The notes under the pieces: generated by a model
Told to the model about the DNA's origin: nothing
The model's database searches: none
The model's input: only the letters and a program-made list of their open reading frames with translations
DNA from: Methylophaga sp.
GTDB lineage: Bacteria > Pseudomonadota > Gammaproteobacteria > Nitrosococcales > Methylophagaceae
DNA: 64,000 nt
Reading direction: 5' to 3'
Assembly (NCBI GenBank): GCA_002696735.1
Contig: NZSL01000013.1
Coordinates: 149,633 to 213,632, forward strand
Part shown: piece by piece, positions 9,097 through 16,467 of the stretch
Layout: each line of letters starts with the position of its first letter
How positions within the stretch are numbered: the stretch's first letter is position 1
Program-made: the position numbers and the translations under genes

Positions 9097-9218
9097 ATTC
9101 TTCTCATGCTTGATATGCACAGGTTTTCCTTTGGTGAAATTCCATGGCGTGGGAGCCTGTTCACGAAAAAGCTACCTTGAATACAAAGCTGAGGATAATA
9201 CAGAAGGGTGTTATTTAT

Positions 9219-9252
9219 TGCAAAGAGTTATCATTCGTATTTGCATTAGAGG
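9219..9252. promoter_or_regulatory. Fur-box-like site upstream of the siderophore receptor
   Basis: Read on the minus strand the site has TAATGCAAATACGAATGATA, followed by ACTCTTTGCA, similar to the A/T-rich hexamer repeats of Fur operators. It lies about 120-155 bp upstream of the receptor start and just inside the receptor remnant on the other strand. Similarity is moderate. Confidence 0.45.
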
Positions 9253-9464
9253 TTGCTTGCCAAAACGACGCGAGGTTGCAGCAAGGAGGTTTCACTATGT
9301 TTGATATTGGCGCTTGCTATCAGATCACACGCCAGTTTTCTGCCAATCTTTTATTGATCAACCTGACAGATAAGAAATACTACCAGTGCATCAATACAAT
9401 GCAGGATGGCAATATCTGGGGTGATCCACGTACGATCACCTTAACATTAGATTCCAGGTTCTAA
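9252..9464 (+). pseudogene. C-terminal remnant of a TonB-dependent receptor
   Basis: The last 50 or so residues of this reading frame (QQGGFTMFDIGACYQITRQF, then SANLLLINLTDKKYY and ending LTLDSRF) match the last strands of FhuE-type ferric-siderophore receptors, including the N-L-x-D-K-x-Y-Y turn and terminal Phe. Nothing upstream encodes the signal peptide, plug or most of the barrel, and the preceding residues do not look receptor-like. It is a deletion relic of a second receptor, oriented opposite to the intact receptor at 6874-9096. It may once have belonged with the FecI/FecR genes downstream. It is unlikely to make a functional product. Confidence 0.75.
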
Positions 9465-9550
9465 GCATAATTTTCGGCAGGTGAATACCCACTTAGATTT
9501 ATAGTGTGGGCAAAAAAAACGGCGCAGCAGGATTAACAAAAGTCTGAAAA

Positions 9551-9583
9551 GGTATCTACACGGTTAGTAAAAGTGTAGATACC
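9551..9583 (-). terminator. Terminator of the periplasmic-protein gene
   Basis: GGTATCTACAC (9551-9561) is perfectly complementary to GTGTAGATACC (9573-9583). On the minus strand the hairpin is followed by TTTTC, and it lies 37 nt after the stop of the gene at 9621-10418. Confidence 0.75.
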
Positions 9584-9620
9584 TCTCCATTTATCTGAAC
9601 TTTATTCAGATACCATTTAT

Positions 9621-10418
9621 TTAAACTCCCAAGACTGCAATCTCAATCCGAGCTGCAGCGCCATACAGTTTTGATGCATCACCATCTACATCACCTTTAG
9701 GTGCGATACTTGGCCAGAGATCGGCAAGTTCATCTAAATAGCCTTCAACCTGTTTAACCGTATCGGCTGACTCATTGCGTGTTTCTTTCGGGAGTTGTTC
9801 AAGCCGGCGTTTGGCGATTTGGGTAAAGCCATAAGCATCTTGATATTCATGTAGATTAATCAATTTGCCGTTTTCTACGCCCAATGCATATTCTTCACCT
9901 GCAGTACGAATTAAGTCTTTAATACTTTGCAGGGTATTTTTTAAATCCGGTTTTGCTACTGCTTCAGCGGCTTTAATGCCTGCTTCAAGTTGTTGGTAGG
10001 CTTCATCCACTTCAGCTTGAGGTGCTTTGCTGGTCACTTTGTCGGCCAGATTGCTTAATGCATCATCAAAGCGCTTTCCACCACGGTATTCGATTGATGG
10101 CACCAAGCCCGCATATAGCTCATCGCGTGGATGTTTCATATGCGTGATAGCCATATCGACCTGGCCTTGTTTATATAATTCATAACCCACCAGCAAGTGA
10201 CCACGGATCAGTCCCAAACGGGTTAAAAAAGCGACGTCATTAGTTTTCAGATCGCTCTCAGTGACGCCGCCACCTTCGCCTTCACCAGCGGCTGCCAGCG
10301 TAATGTTCTCATTGGTAAAGTGCATATCATGCGAGATATCTGCTGCGGTGGCGTTCAAACTGATTCCACTGGCCAGTGCAACCCCAAGGCTTACCCATTT
10401 TTTACGATTTTCTTGCAT
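9621..10418 (-). CDS. Putative exported, iron-regulated protein of unknown function
   Basis: A 265-residue protein with a signal peptide (residues 1-26, cleavage likely after A-T-A-A). After a Gly/Glu-rich A-G-E-G-E-G-G-G linker the rest is predicted helical. Conserved-looking histidines occur in AITHMKHPRDELYAG and INLHEYQDAYG, spaced like metal ligands, somewhat reminiscent of imelysin/EfeO-type helical periplasmic proteins, but no family can be named with confidence. It is divergent from a PKHD hydroxylase with a Fur-box-like sequence between them, and lies in an iron-uptake island, so a role in periplasmic iron handling is a reasonable inference. A strong terminator follows. Confidence 0.7.
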   Translation of the reverse strand: MQENRKKWVSLGVALASGISLNATAADISHDMHFTNENITLAAAGEGEGGGVTESDLKTNDVAFLTRLGLIRGHLLVGYELYKQGQVDMAITHMKHPRDELYAGLVPSIEYRGGKRFDDALSNLADKVTSKAPQAEVDEAYQQLEAGIKAAEAVAKPDLKNTLQSIKDLIRTAGEEYALGVENGKLINLHEYQDAYGFTQIAKRRLEQLPKETRNESADTVKQVEGYLDELADLWPSIAPKGDVDGDASKLYGAAARIEIAVLGV

Positions 10419-10463
10419 AGTCTGTCTCTCTGAGTGGCGTTATGATAAGTTATCTACTTTGCC

Positions 10464-10490
10464 ATAAATGAGTCTCATTCTCAATATGAT
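10464..10490. promoter_or_regulatory. Fur-box-like site between divergent iron genes
   Basis: The segment AAATGAGTCTCATTCTCAAT resembles the AATGAGAATCATTCTCA style of Fur operators. It overlaps the start region of the PKHD hydroxylase and lies about 50 bp upstream of the divergent periplasmic-protein gene, so it could control both. Confidence 0.55.
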
Positions 10491-11142
10491 CCTGCATCTC
10501 TCACAATGTTTATCAGAAGTTGATCTTGAAGCGATAAAGGCAACGCTTAAGGATGTCTCGTTCCATGACGGACTGAGCACAGCGGGCCGGGCCGCCATCC
10601 AGGTAAAGCAAAATCTGCAGGCAGATATGGCGGAAATTTCCGGTATTTTAAAGCTGGTGGAACAACGTCTTTTAGCTAATGACTTATTCGTGCAGAGCAC
10701 CTATCCACAACAATTCGTTCGTCTGTTAATAAGCCGTTATCAGTCAGGTATGCGATATGGCACCCATGTCGATGAAGCATTGATCAACAACCAGCGCACG
10801 GATATTTCATTCACCTTATTCTTATCTGATCAAACCCAGTTTCAGGGCGGCGAACTAGTGTTAGAAGACAGTAGCGGTGAACGTAGCTGGAAACTGGATG
10901 CGGGTGATTTACTCATCTATCCCTCTACTTACCTGCATCGCGTCAATGAGGTCACAGAAGGCGAACGACTAGTTATCGTCGGTTGGGTGACTAGTCGGAT
11001 ACGTGATCCTAATCGACGGGAGATTCTGTTTGATATGGAGCAGTCGCTCCGAGAGGAATTTAATCAAAACGGTAAAACAGAACAATATGATCGACTCTCG
11101 CGAGTACGTAATAATTTGTTACGACAATGGCTGGATCGTTAA
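10486..11142 (+). CDS. PKHD-type Fe(II)/2-oxoglutarate hydroxylase (PiuC/YbiX family)
   Basis: The product is a 218-residue Fe(II)- and 2-oxoglutarate-dependent dioxygenase of the YbiX/PiuC family, usually found next to TonB-dependent siderophore receptors. The iron ligands H94, D96 (YGTHVDEA) and H151 (STYLHRV), and the 2-oxoglutarate arginine R161, are all present. The ATG at 10486 (MILHLSQ) is chosen over 10468 because family members begin with this segment; neither start has a good Shine-Dalgarno sequence and the Fur-like box overlaps the start, so expression may be leaderless or weak. It is divergent from an exported protein gene. The substrate of the family is not firmly known. Confidence 0.88.
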   Translation: MILHLSQCLSEVDLEAIKATLKDVSFHDGLSTAGRAAIQVKQNLQADMAEISGILKLVEQRLLANDLFVQSTYPQQFVRLLISRYQSGMRYGTHVDEALINNQRTDISFTLFLSDQTQFQGGELVLEDSSGERSWKLDAGDLLIYPSTYLHRVNEVTEGERLVIVGWVTSRIRDPNRREILFDMEQSLREEFNQNGKTEQYDRLSRVRNNLLRQWLDR

Positions 11143-11227
11143 GGCCGAGATATATTTAATTATTATTTCACGCAAATAAAAATAAGATAGTTTCTATGAA
11201 TTGCTCTTAATAATTAATTATCTTAGA

Positions 11228-11252
11228 ATGCAACTGATAATCATTATCATTA
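11228..11252. promoter_or_regulatory. Fur box upstream of the FecI-type sigma gene
   Basis: CTGATAATCATTATCATT is close to the Fur consensus GATAATGATAATCATTATC, with overlapping GATAAT/ATTATC hexamers. It ends 20 nt before the sigma-factor ATG, so iron-bound Fur should repress the operon. Confidence 0.75.
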
Positions 11253-11271
11253 ACGGTTGTAAGTAATAATT

Positions 11272-11811
11272 ATGAATGCGCCATTGTCACTACCTCATAC
11301 AGAGAGCCTGGAAAAACTCTATCAAAACAATTTCAGCTGGTTACAGAGCTGGTTACGTGAGCGATTAAATTGTTCTCATCAGGCGGCTGATCTAGCACAG
11401 GATACGTTTGTTAGATTATTGACCGCCCCAGGCTCTAATGACAAGGTTGAGGCAATTCGTGAGCCACGAAGTTATCTGGTGACAGTTGCCAAAAGGGTGA
11501 TGATCGACCATTTCCGTCGACGCACGATAGAACAATCCTATCTGCAAGCATTAATGCAGCAACCAGAGCAGGAGGTCATCTCGGCAGAGCAGAGCATGAT
11601 TGTGCTGGAAACGCTATATCGCATTGATGCCATGCTGGATGGTTTAGGTGTAAAGGTGAAAACTGCTTTTCTAATGTCCCAGCTTAAAGGTATGACTTAT
11701 CGTGAAATTGCTGAAGAAATGGGGCTATCAGAAAGCTCGGTCAAAAAATATATGGCCAAAGCCACGCAGCATTGCCTGTTATTTTCGTCATATGAACAGT
11801 TAGACGTATGA
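11272..11811 (+). CDS. FecI-type ECF sigma factor
   Basis: A 179-residue extracytoplasmic-function sigma factor. Region 2 is recognisable in ADLAQDTFVRLL and in PRSYLVTVAKRVMIDHFRRR; region 4 in FLMSQLKGMTYREIAEEMGL, followed by S-S-V-K-K-Y helix residues. FecI-type sigma factors switch on one ferric-siderophore receptor operon when FecR reports ligand binding outside. A good Fur box lies immediately upstream. The stop overlaps the fecR start in ATGA, the usual coupling. Unlike standard loci no complete receptor gene follows, so the target promoter may be elsewhere, or be that of the receptor at 6874-9096. Confidence 0.9.
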   Translation: MNAPLSLPHTESLEKLYQNNFSWLQSWLRERLNCSHQAADLAQDTFVRLLTAPGSNDKVEAIREPRSYLVTVAKRVMIDHFRRRTIEQSYLQALMQQPEQEVISAEQSMIVLETLYRIDAMLDGLGVKVKTAFLMSQLKGMTYREIAEEMGLSESSVKKYMAKATQHCLLFSSYEQLDV

Positions 11812-12104
11812 ACACTTCTTCAGTAGGTTTGACGCCTCAACAACAGCAAGCACTGGCAGAAGCTGCTCAGTGGTATGCAGAACTCACTGCTGAATTTAAT
11901 ACCGATCACACCCGGCAGGACTGGCAAAGCTGGTTATTGAAACAGCCGGAAAATCAATGGGCCTGGCATCAACTGGAGTTATTACAACAACGTTTTAACC
12001 AACTGTCAGGTGAGTTGGCTTTTGAATCACTCACAGCAGCTAACGACGAGCAGGTATCAAATGCCCATCACCTTCGGCAAAGAAGTTTTTCTGGAGTTGA
12101 CTGA
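11808..12104 (+). CDS. FecR-type anti-sigma factor, truncated to N-terminal domain
   Basis: Only 98 residues, against about 320 in complete FecR proteins. It contains the cytosolic DUF4880-like N-terminal domain (AEAAQWYAELTAE, then a W-x-x-W-L segment and a NQWAWHQLE motif), then stops at RQRSFSGVD where family members continue towards the transmembrane helix. The membrane segment and the periplasmic sensor domain are missing. It is translationally coupled to the sigma gene and a terminator follows at once, so the truncation is not a simple downstream stop with the rest still present. In E. coli, N-terminal FecR fragments activate FecI without signal, so this stump may still act as a constitutive partner (inference). 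Confidence 0.8.
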   Translation: MNTSSVGLTPQQQQALAEAAQWYAELTAEFNTDHTRQDWQSWLLKQPENQWAWHQLELLQQRFNQLSGELAFESLTAANDEQVSNAHHLRQRSFSGVD

Positions 12105-12121
12105 GCCATAAAGGTTGATGT

Positions 12122-12157
12122 TAAAGGCCTTGGCAGATGCCAGACAGGGCCTTTTTG
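12122..12157 (+). terminator. Terminator of the fecI-fecR unit
   Basis: AAAGGCC pairs with GGGCCTTTTT, enclosing a second small hairpin (TGGCA/TGCCA), and ends in five Ts. It starts 18 nt after the truncated fecR stop. From here to 12413 (about 255 bp) no gene is visible; the segment probably holds only the promoter of the next gene. Confidence 0.75.
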
Positions 12158-12413
12158 TTATTTAAAATATGATGTTACCAACGTAATGTGAATATATTTT
12201 GTATGTCTATCAGCACTATTTCCCCTCAGTCTTGTACACCTTTGAAGACATCTGCGAGCAGGGTTATCTGTAATTTACTGATTCACCATCTTGCTTATTA
12301 GGTTTGGCGCTGCCACGGAGTCGGTTACTTTAACCTAGGATATTGGCAGGGTAGCTATAGCATTGCTAATGTGGGACGTGACCTTTTTAATACTGTAAAC
12401 AGGAGGACTATTT

Positions 12414-12710
12414 ATGGTTGCCGAGTGGACAGATAAAGATGAACGTCAATATGAGCATATTAAGGATCAGCAGAAAAAAAGCGGTAAAAAGACCGATAAA
12501 GCTGAAGAAATTGCGGCTCGCACTGTGAATAAACAACGTCGTGAGGAAGGCCGTACACCTAGGAAAACTAGTCAGGGGACTGGCAATCCTAATAGCCCTT
12601 TGGAGTCACGGACAAAACAGGAGCTGTATAACCGGGCCAGTCAGCTTAATATTAAGGGGCGTAGCAAGATGACCAAGTCGGAATTAGTGGCTGCTATTCG
12701 TAACAACTGA
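12414..12710 (+). CDS. Small Rho_N-domain protein
   Basis: 98 residues, highly charged. The N-terminal 60 residues are Lys/Glu/Gln-rich and probably disordered; the C-terminal 35 (TKQELYNRASQLNIKGRSKM, then TKSELVAAIRN) form a Rho_N/SAP-like helix-extended-helix domain, which binds nucleic acid in Rho termination factor and related small proteins. Proteins of this type are sometimes annotated as plasmid stabilisation proteins without direct support. An AGGAGG lies 9 nt before the ATG. It stands alone, convergent with the DUF748 gene. Function unknown; a stress-related DNA- or RNA-binding role is plausible. Confidence 0.75.
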   Translation: MVAEWTDKDERQYEHIKDQQKKSGKKTDKAEEIAARTVNKQRREEGRTPRKTSQGTGNPNSPLESRTKQELYNRASQLNIKGRSKMTKSELVAAIRNN

Positions 12711-12741
12711 TTTTCAAACAACGTCACTGTCATTTGGTCAC

Positions 12742-13914
12742 TTAGTCGCATTTATCCCACATAGGCCGAAGCTGGCAATTCACCGTATCGGTTTCAGCTT
12801 CTGATTTGGATTCGGACTCAGAACGAGAGTCAGGTTCAGATATTGTGTCTTGGGATGGCGATGATTCGGAACCAGTCTCCCGACCAAAATCACTTTCGAA
12901 TGCGTCTACAAAAGCATTTTCCAGAATGGCGAGAAAGGCCTGCCAGGCACTGACATCTGGGTCATCCAGATTGCCACGTATCTCAACTTGGGTAGCGATA
13001 CGGTTTTTGGGATCGTTGCGGAATATCTGGCCAAATGCACCGACTATGGCTTGCCAGGCTGCACTGAAAACGCCATCTTGCAGATCTTTTTCCAAATCAA
13101 AGATTTCAACATTATCCAGAACGGGTTTTGCATAGCCGGTTAATTGAGCCTCCTCAGCCTGCAATTCCATCACAAAATCGCCGTTGCCTGATTTGAAATT
13201 AAAATTACCATAGGCTTCAGAGACGTCATTGAGTTTTGTCAGGTTGATACCGGTGATTTTTAACTTGAGTTCAAAATTATGAAAATCACCTAAAGGATCC
13301 AGGCGTCCATCCAGTCTAGCCGAAGCGCTATCTAACACTTGCCCCTCAATATCAAAATTAGCGAATTGCAGCCCATCACTTCGATCAGCATTGCTTAGGT
13401 TGGTTATTTCACCGTCTAATTGGTAAAAAACCAGATGTACGGGGGGATCAGAGTTGAAGTTATGAAAATGAATTTCACCATTATCAATATTTAATCGATC
13501 AATTTGTAATGGAATAATTTCCTGAACAGTCTGACGCCAGGTGGATTCTTCTTCAGGCTGGTCTTCTGCTTCGTCATCGACCAGATGAATTTCGGCATCT
13601 ATCAAATCAACGTCTGCAACCACTCTGCCTTTTAATAAAGATGCCCAGCTTACAGAGGTATCTATTATTTCGGCTTTAAAAAATGGTACCGAAGGCTGGT
13701 CTTTTTGAGTGATTTCCAGTTGGTCGACAGAGTAGGCGCCGCGCCATAAATGAATATCTACATCGGCTATCTGTCCTTGATAATCACCCATATCGGCCAA
13801 TTTACCATTCAAATAGTCTTTCACCATTGACGGCAATTGCATGCGCAGAATGATTAACGCGACAAGCAGTAAAATGATGATTATCAGCGTATAAGAATAG
13901 CGTCTGGCGATCAT
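12742..13914 (-). CDS. DUF748/AsmA-like membrane-anchored protein
   Basis: 390 residues from the ATG at 13914, chosen because AAGGAG sits 6 nt upstream; the reading frame is open further but has no better start. An N-terminal transmembrane helix (about residues 6-24, rich in Ile/Leu) is followed by a long beta-rich region of DUF748/AsmA type (for example LQIDRLNIDNGEIHFHN, and I-D-A-E-I-H-L), which is expected in the periplasm. Such proteins are thought to help envelope lipid transport. The last 45 residues are a low-complexity Ser/Glu/Asp tail. It lies just downstream of katE on the same strand, separated by a hairpin terminator. Confidence 0.75.
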   Translation of the reverse strand: MIARRYSYTLIIIILLLVALIILRMQLPSMVKDYLNGKLADMGDYQGQIADVDIHLWRGAYSVDQLEITQKDQPSVPFFKAEIIDTSVSWASLLKGRVVADVDLIDAEIHLVDDEAEDQPEEESTWRQTVQEIIPLQIDRLNIDNGEIHFHNFNSDPPVHLVFYQLDGEITNLSNADRSDGLQFANFDIEGQVLDSASARLDGRLDPLGDFHNFELKLKITGINLTKLNDVSEAYGNFNFKSGNGDFVMELQAEEAQLTGYAKPVLDNVEIFDLEKDLQDGVFSAAWQAIVGAFGQIFRNDPKNRIATQVEIRGNLDDPDVSAWQAFLAILENAFVDAFESDFGRETGSESSPSQDTISEPDSRSESESKSEAETDTVNCQLRPMWDKCD

Positions 13915-13959
13915 AATGATCTCCTTCTGAGACGGTTTAGATAATCTACAAGCTAACGC

Positions 13960-13991
13960 AAAATCACCCGTCTGAACATTCAAACGGGTGA
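13960..13991 (-). terminator. Terminator of katE
   Basis: TCACCCGT pairs with ACGGGTGA (13964-13971 with 13984-13991), extended by a further TG/CA pair. On the minus strand it is followed by TTTTG and lies 35 nt after the katE stop codon. Confidence 0.7.
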
Positions 13992-14026
13992 CCTGATTCA
14001 ACTTGTTATTTCATCATAAAAACCAA

Positions 14027-16099
14027 CTAACCAGCACGTTGCCAAAACCGAATATCACGACAGTTTTGGGTAAATTCGTCCGTCGTTTTAGTATTGGTCA
14101 ATTGCAGGCAGCCTTCATCCAACATCTCACTGATACCGGCCTTTTTCAAAAGCGGCATGGCATCTTCACCGTAGCCAATAAATTTCATGTGATTAAAGGC
14201 ATCACTGACAAAGGTTAATGCTGGTGGCATTTCTGCCAGCATTTTCACACCGTCGCTACCAGGCAAAATCACAATGGCATCAAATAACACGGAAGGTCCG
14301 CCATCAACCTTTTCATCAACCTTGATGCTGTCACCAGCACTGCTGGTTATTTCACCGGTATGTGGCGCAACAACTTCAAACATTGCCCCTTCTGCTTTAA
14401 GTGATTTCTCCAGCGATTTGAAAATATCAGCATCAAATCCATCGGTCATCAAGACACCAACTTTACGGCCTTTAAAGCTATTCGGGCCATTTTTGAGAAT
14501 GCTTAACTTGTCAGAAGCTGGCAAATCATCCCTTGTTGGCATCGCTGCATCAGCCGGTTCCGGCAACGGATTGATGCCCAATTTTTCAGCAACTTTTTCG
14601 GCTAGTTGTTGATCAATATTCAGCAGATGACTAACCATGCGTTTACGGATTGCCGGTGTTTTGACTTTACTGAGCTCAAATGAAAATGCATTGATAATAT
14701 GCTGCTGTTCCGTTTCAGTCTGGCTTATATAAAACTGCCTGGCCTGGCTGTAGTGATCAGCAAAGGTTTCAGAACGTTCACGGACTTTTGGACCAGATAC
14801 ATCTTCTGGATAACTTTCAAAACCTTTTACCGGACATTCACGTGGACCGCCTTCTTCTTCGCCCCAGCTATTCGGTTCATAGTTGGCCCGTCCGGTAGGA
14901 TTGCTCATTGCCATATGACCATCCTGCTGGAAATGATGCATCGGACATTTCGGCGCGTTGATTGGAATGTGGGTGAAATTGGGTCCACCCAGACGCTTTA
15001 ACTGCGTATCGAGATAGGAAAAGTTTCTGCCCTGCAGCAAAGGATCATTTGAATGATCAATACCTTTGACGATATTCTGGGTGCAGAATGCCACCTGTTC
15101 GGTTTCAGCAAAAAAGTTACTGACAACCCGATCCAGCACTAGTCGACCGACAATGCGAATCGGCACCTGTTCTTCGGGGATAAGCTTGGTGGCATCCAAC
15201 ACATCAAACTCAAATTTCTCAGCAAATTCCTCATCGAAAATCTGCAGTCCCAGTTCCCACTCAGGGTAATCTCCCTGAGTAATGGCATTCCATAAATCAC
15301 GACGATGGAAATCCGGATCGGCACCATTGATTTTTAACGCTTCATCCCATAAAACAGACTGCAAGCCTTGCTTTGGCTTCCAGTGAAATTTAACAAACTG
15401 GGACTTGCCGTTTTTATCTACCAGTCTAAAGCTGTGTACGCCAAAGCCTTCCATAAAACGGAATGAGCGTGGAATCGTACGATCGGACATTTGCCACATC
15501 AGCATATGCATGCTTTCCGGCATCAAAGTCGCAAAATCCCAGAAATTATCGTGGGCCGATTGGGCCTGTGGAAATCCGCGATCAGGTTCTTCTTTGACGG
15601 CGTGAACCAAATCAGGAAATTTCATTGCATCCTGAATAAAAAACACCGGGATATTGTTACCCACGATGTCCCAGTTACCTTCTTTGGTATAGAGCTTGAC
15701 GGCAAAGCCACGCACATCGCGGGCCAGATCGGCTGAACCCTTACTGCCGGCAACGGTTGAGAAACGCACAAAGGCCGGGGTTCTTTCACCTTTACGCTGG
15801 AAAATATCAGCAGAGGTGACATCTTCGAGCGATTCGGTGGTTTCGAAATAGCCGTGAGCACCAAAACCACGGGCATGCACCACTCGTTCTGGAATACGTT
15901 CATGATCGAAATGGAAAATCTTTTCGCGCATGATGTGGTCTTCGATTAAACCTGGACCACGAGCGCCAGCTCTTAATGAATTCTGATCGTCGGCAATCGG
16001 GCCGCCTTGCTGTGTTGTGAGTGTTGAGGTATTTCCGGTAGCTTGCTGATGGGGTTCGCCACCATTACCTCGGTTTGTTTTCGGATCGGTTTTGTCCAT
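14027..16099 (-). CDS. katE: Large-subunit catalase HPII
   Basis: 690 residues, the large clade-2 catalase type (E. coli KatE is 753). It converts hydrogen peroxide to water and oxygen in the cytoplasm. Haem-site residues are in place: catalytic H75 (RVVHARG), N148 ([11 protein letters not shown]) and axial Y362 (RNFSYLDTQ), spaced exactly as H128, N201 and Y415 in E. coli HPII. After the catalase core a C-terminal flavodoxin/DJ-1-like domain (about 540-690, starting [17 protein letters not shown]) is present, as in all large catalases. The N-terminus is shorter than in E. coli. AAGGAG precedes the ATG. It is transcribed alone; an inverted-repeat element lies upstream at 16160-16294. Confidence 0.95.
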   Translation of the reverse strand: MDKTDPKTNRGNGGEPHQQATGNTSTLTTQQGGPIADDQNSLRAGARGPGLIEDHIMREKIFHFDHERIPERVVHARGFGAHGYFETTESLEDVTSADIFQRKGERTPAFVRFSTVAGSKGSADLARDVRGFAVKLYTKEGNWDIVGNNIPVFFIQDAMKFPDLVHAVKEEPDRGFPQAQSAHDNFWDFATLMPESMHMLMWQMSDRTIPRSFRFMEGFGVHSFRLVDKNGKSQFVKFHWKPKQGLQSVLWDEALKINGADPDFHRRDLWNAITQGDYPEWELGLQIFDEEFAEKFEFDVLDATKLIPEEQVPIRIVGRLVLDRVVSNFFAETEQVAFCTQNIVKGIDHSNDPLLQGRNFSYLDTQLKRLGGPNFTHIPINAPKCPMHHFQQDGHMAMSNPTGRANYEPNSWGEEEGGPRECPVKGFESYPEDVSGPKVRERSETFADHYSQARQFYISQTETEQQHIINAFSFELSKVKTPAIRKRMVSHLLNIDQQLAEKVAEKLGINPLPEPADAAMPTRDDLPASDKLSILKNGPNSFKGRKVGVLMTDGFDADIFKSLEKSLKAEGAMFEVVAPHTGEITSSAGDSIKVDEKVDGGPSVLFDAIVILPGSDGVKMLAEMPPALTFVSDAFNHMKFIGYGEDAMPLLKKAGISEMLDEGCLQLTNTKTTDEFTQNCRDIRFWQRAG

Positions 16100-16159
16100 G
16101 ACTTCTCCTTGATTTTTTTGGTGTAGAGGGGTGTGTCGCGAGAAATTTCGCGATTGGCA

Positions 16160-16294
16160 AGGGCCTATTGATCTTTCATTGCCACCACTTCACGTTGCTC
16201 GTCATTTATTTAGAATGACTAAACTTCATTCCTCGCGCCTGTGTGGTGCATTTTCAGTCACAACAGAGGCGGCTATGAAAGATCATTAGGCCCT
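16160..16294. repeat. Inverted-repeat element, internally deleted copy (135 bp)
   Basis: Left end AGGGCCTATTGATCTTTCAT and right end ATGAAAGATCATTAGGCCCT are inverted copies with one mismatch. The inside matches the right third of the full copy at 20629-20945 (GTTGCTCGTCA, then TTATTTAGAAT, ACAACAGAGGCGG), but about 180 bp are missing. It lies in the 368-bp gap upstream of katE; the rest of the gap has no recognisable gene. Confidence 0.75.
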
Positions 16295-16467
16295 GACCAT
16301 TCTGCGCCGGACCTAACTAATCGCATTAACCTAAGTAAAGTGAACTGCGTCACAAAATTCAGAATTAGCATCAGACAGTGTTTACAGGTTACAAAGAATT
16401 TTAATGGGGAAGGTGAATGAGGAGAGCGCGTTCGAATTGTCTGAGAAAAGGCAATTAATAAGTATTT

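Noticed and set aside
9489..9511. Small hairpin CCCAC...GTGGG after the receptor stump
   Set aside because: Short stem followed by an A run on the plus strand; not a convincing terminator.
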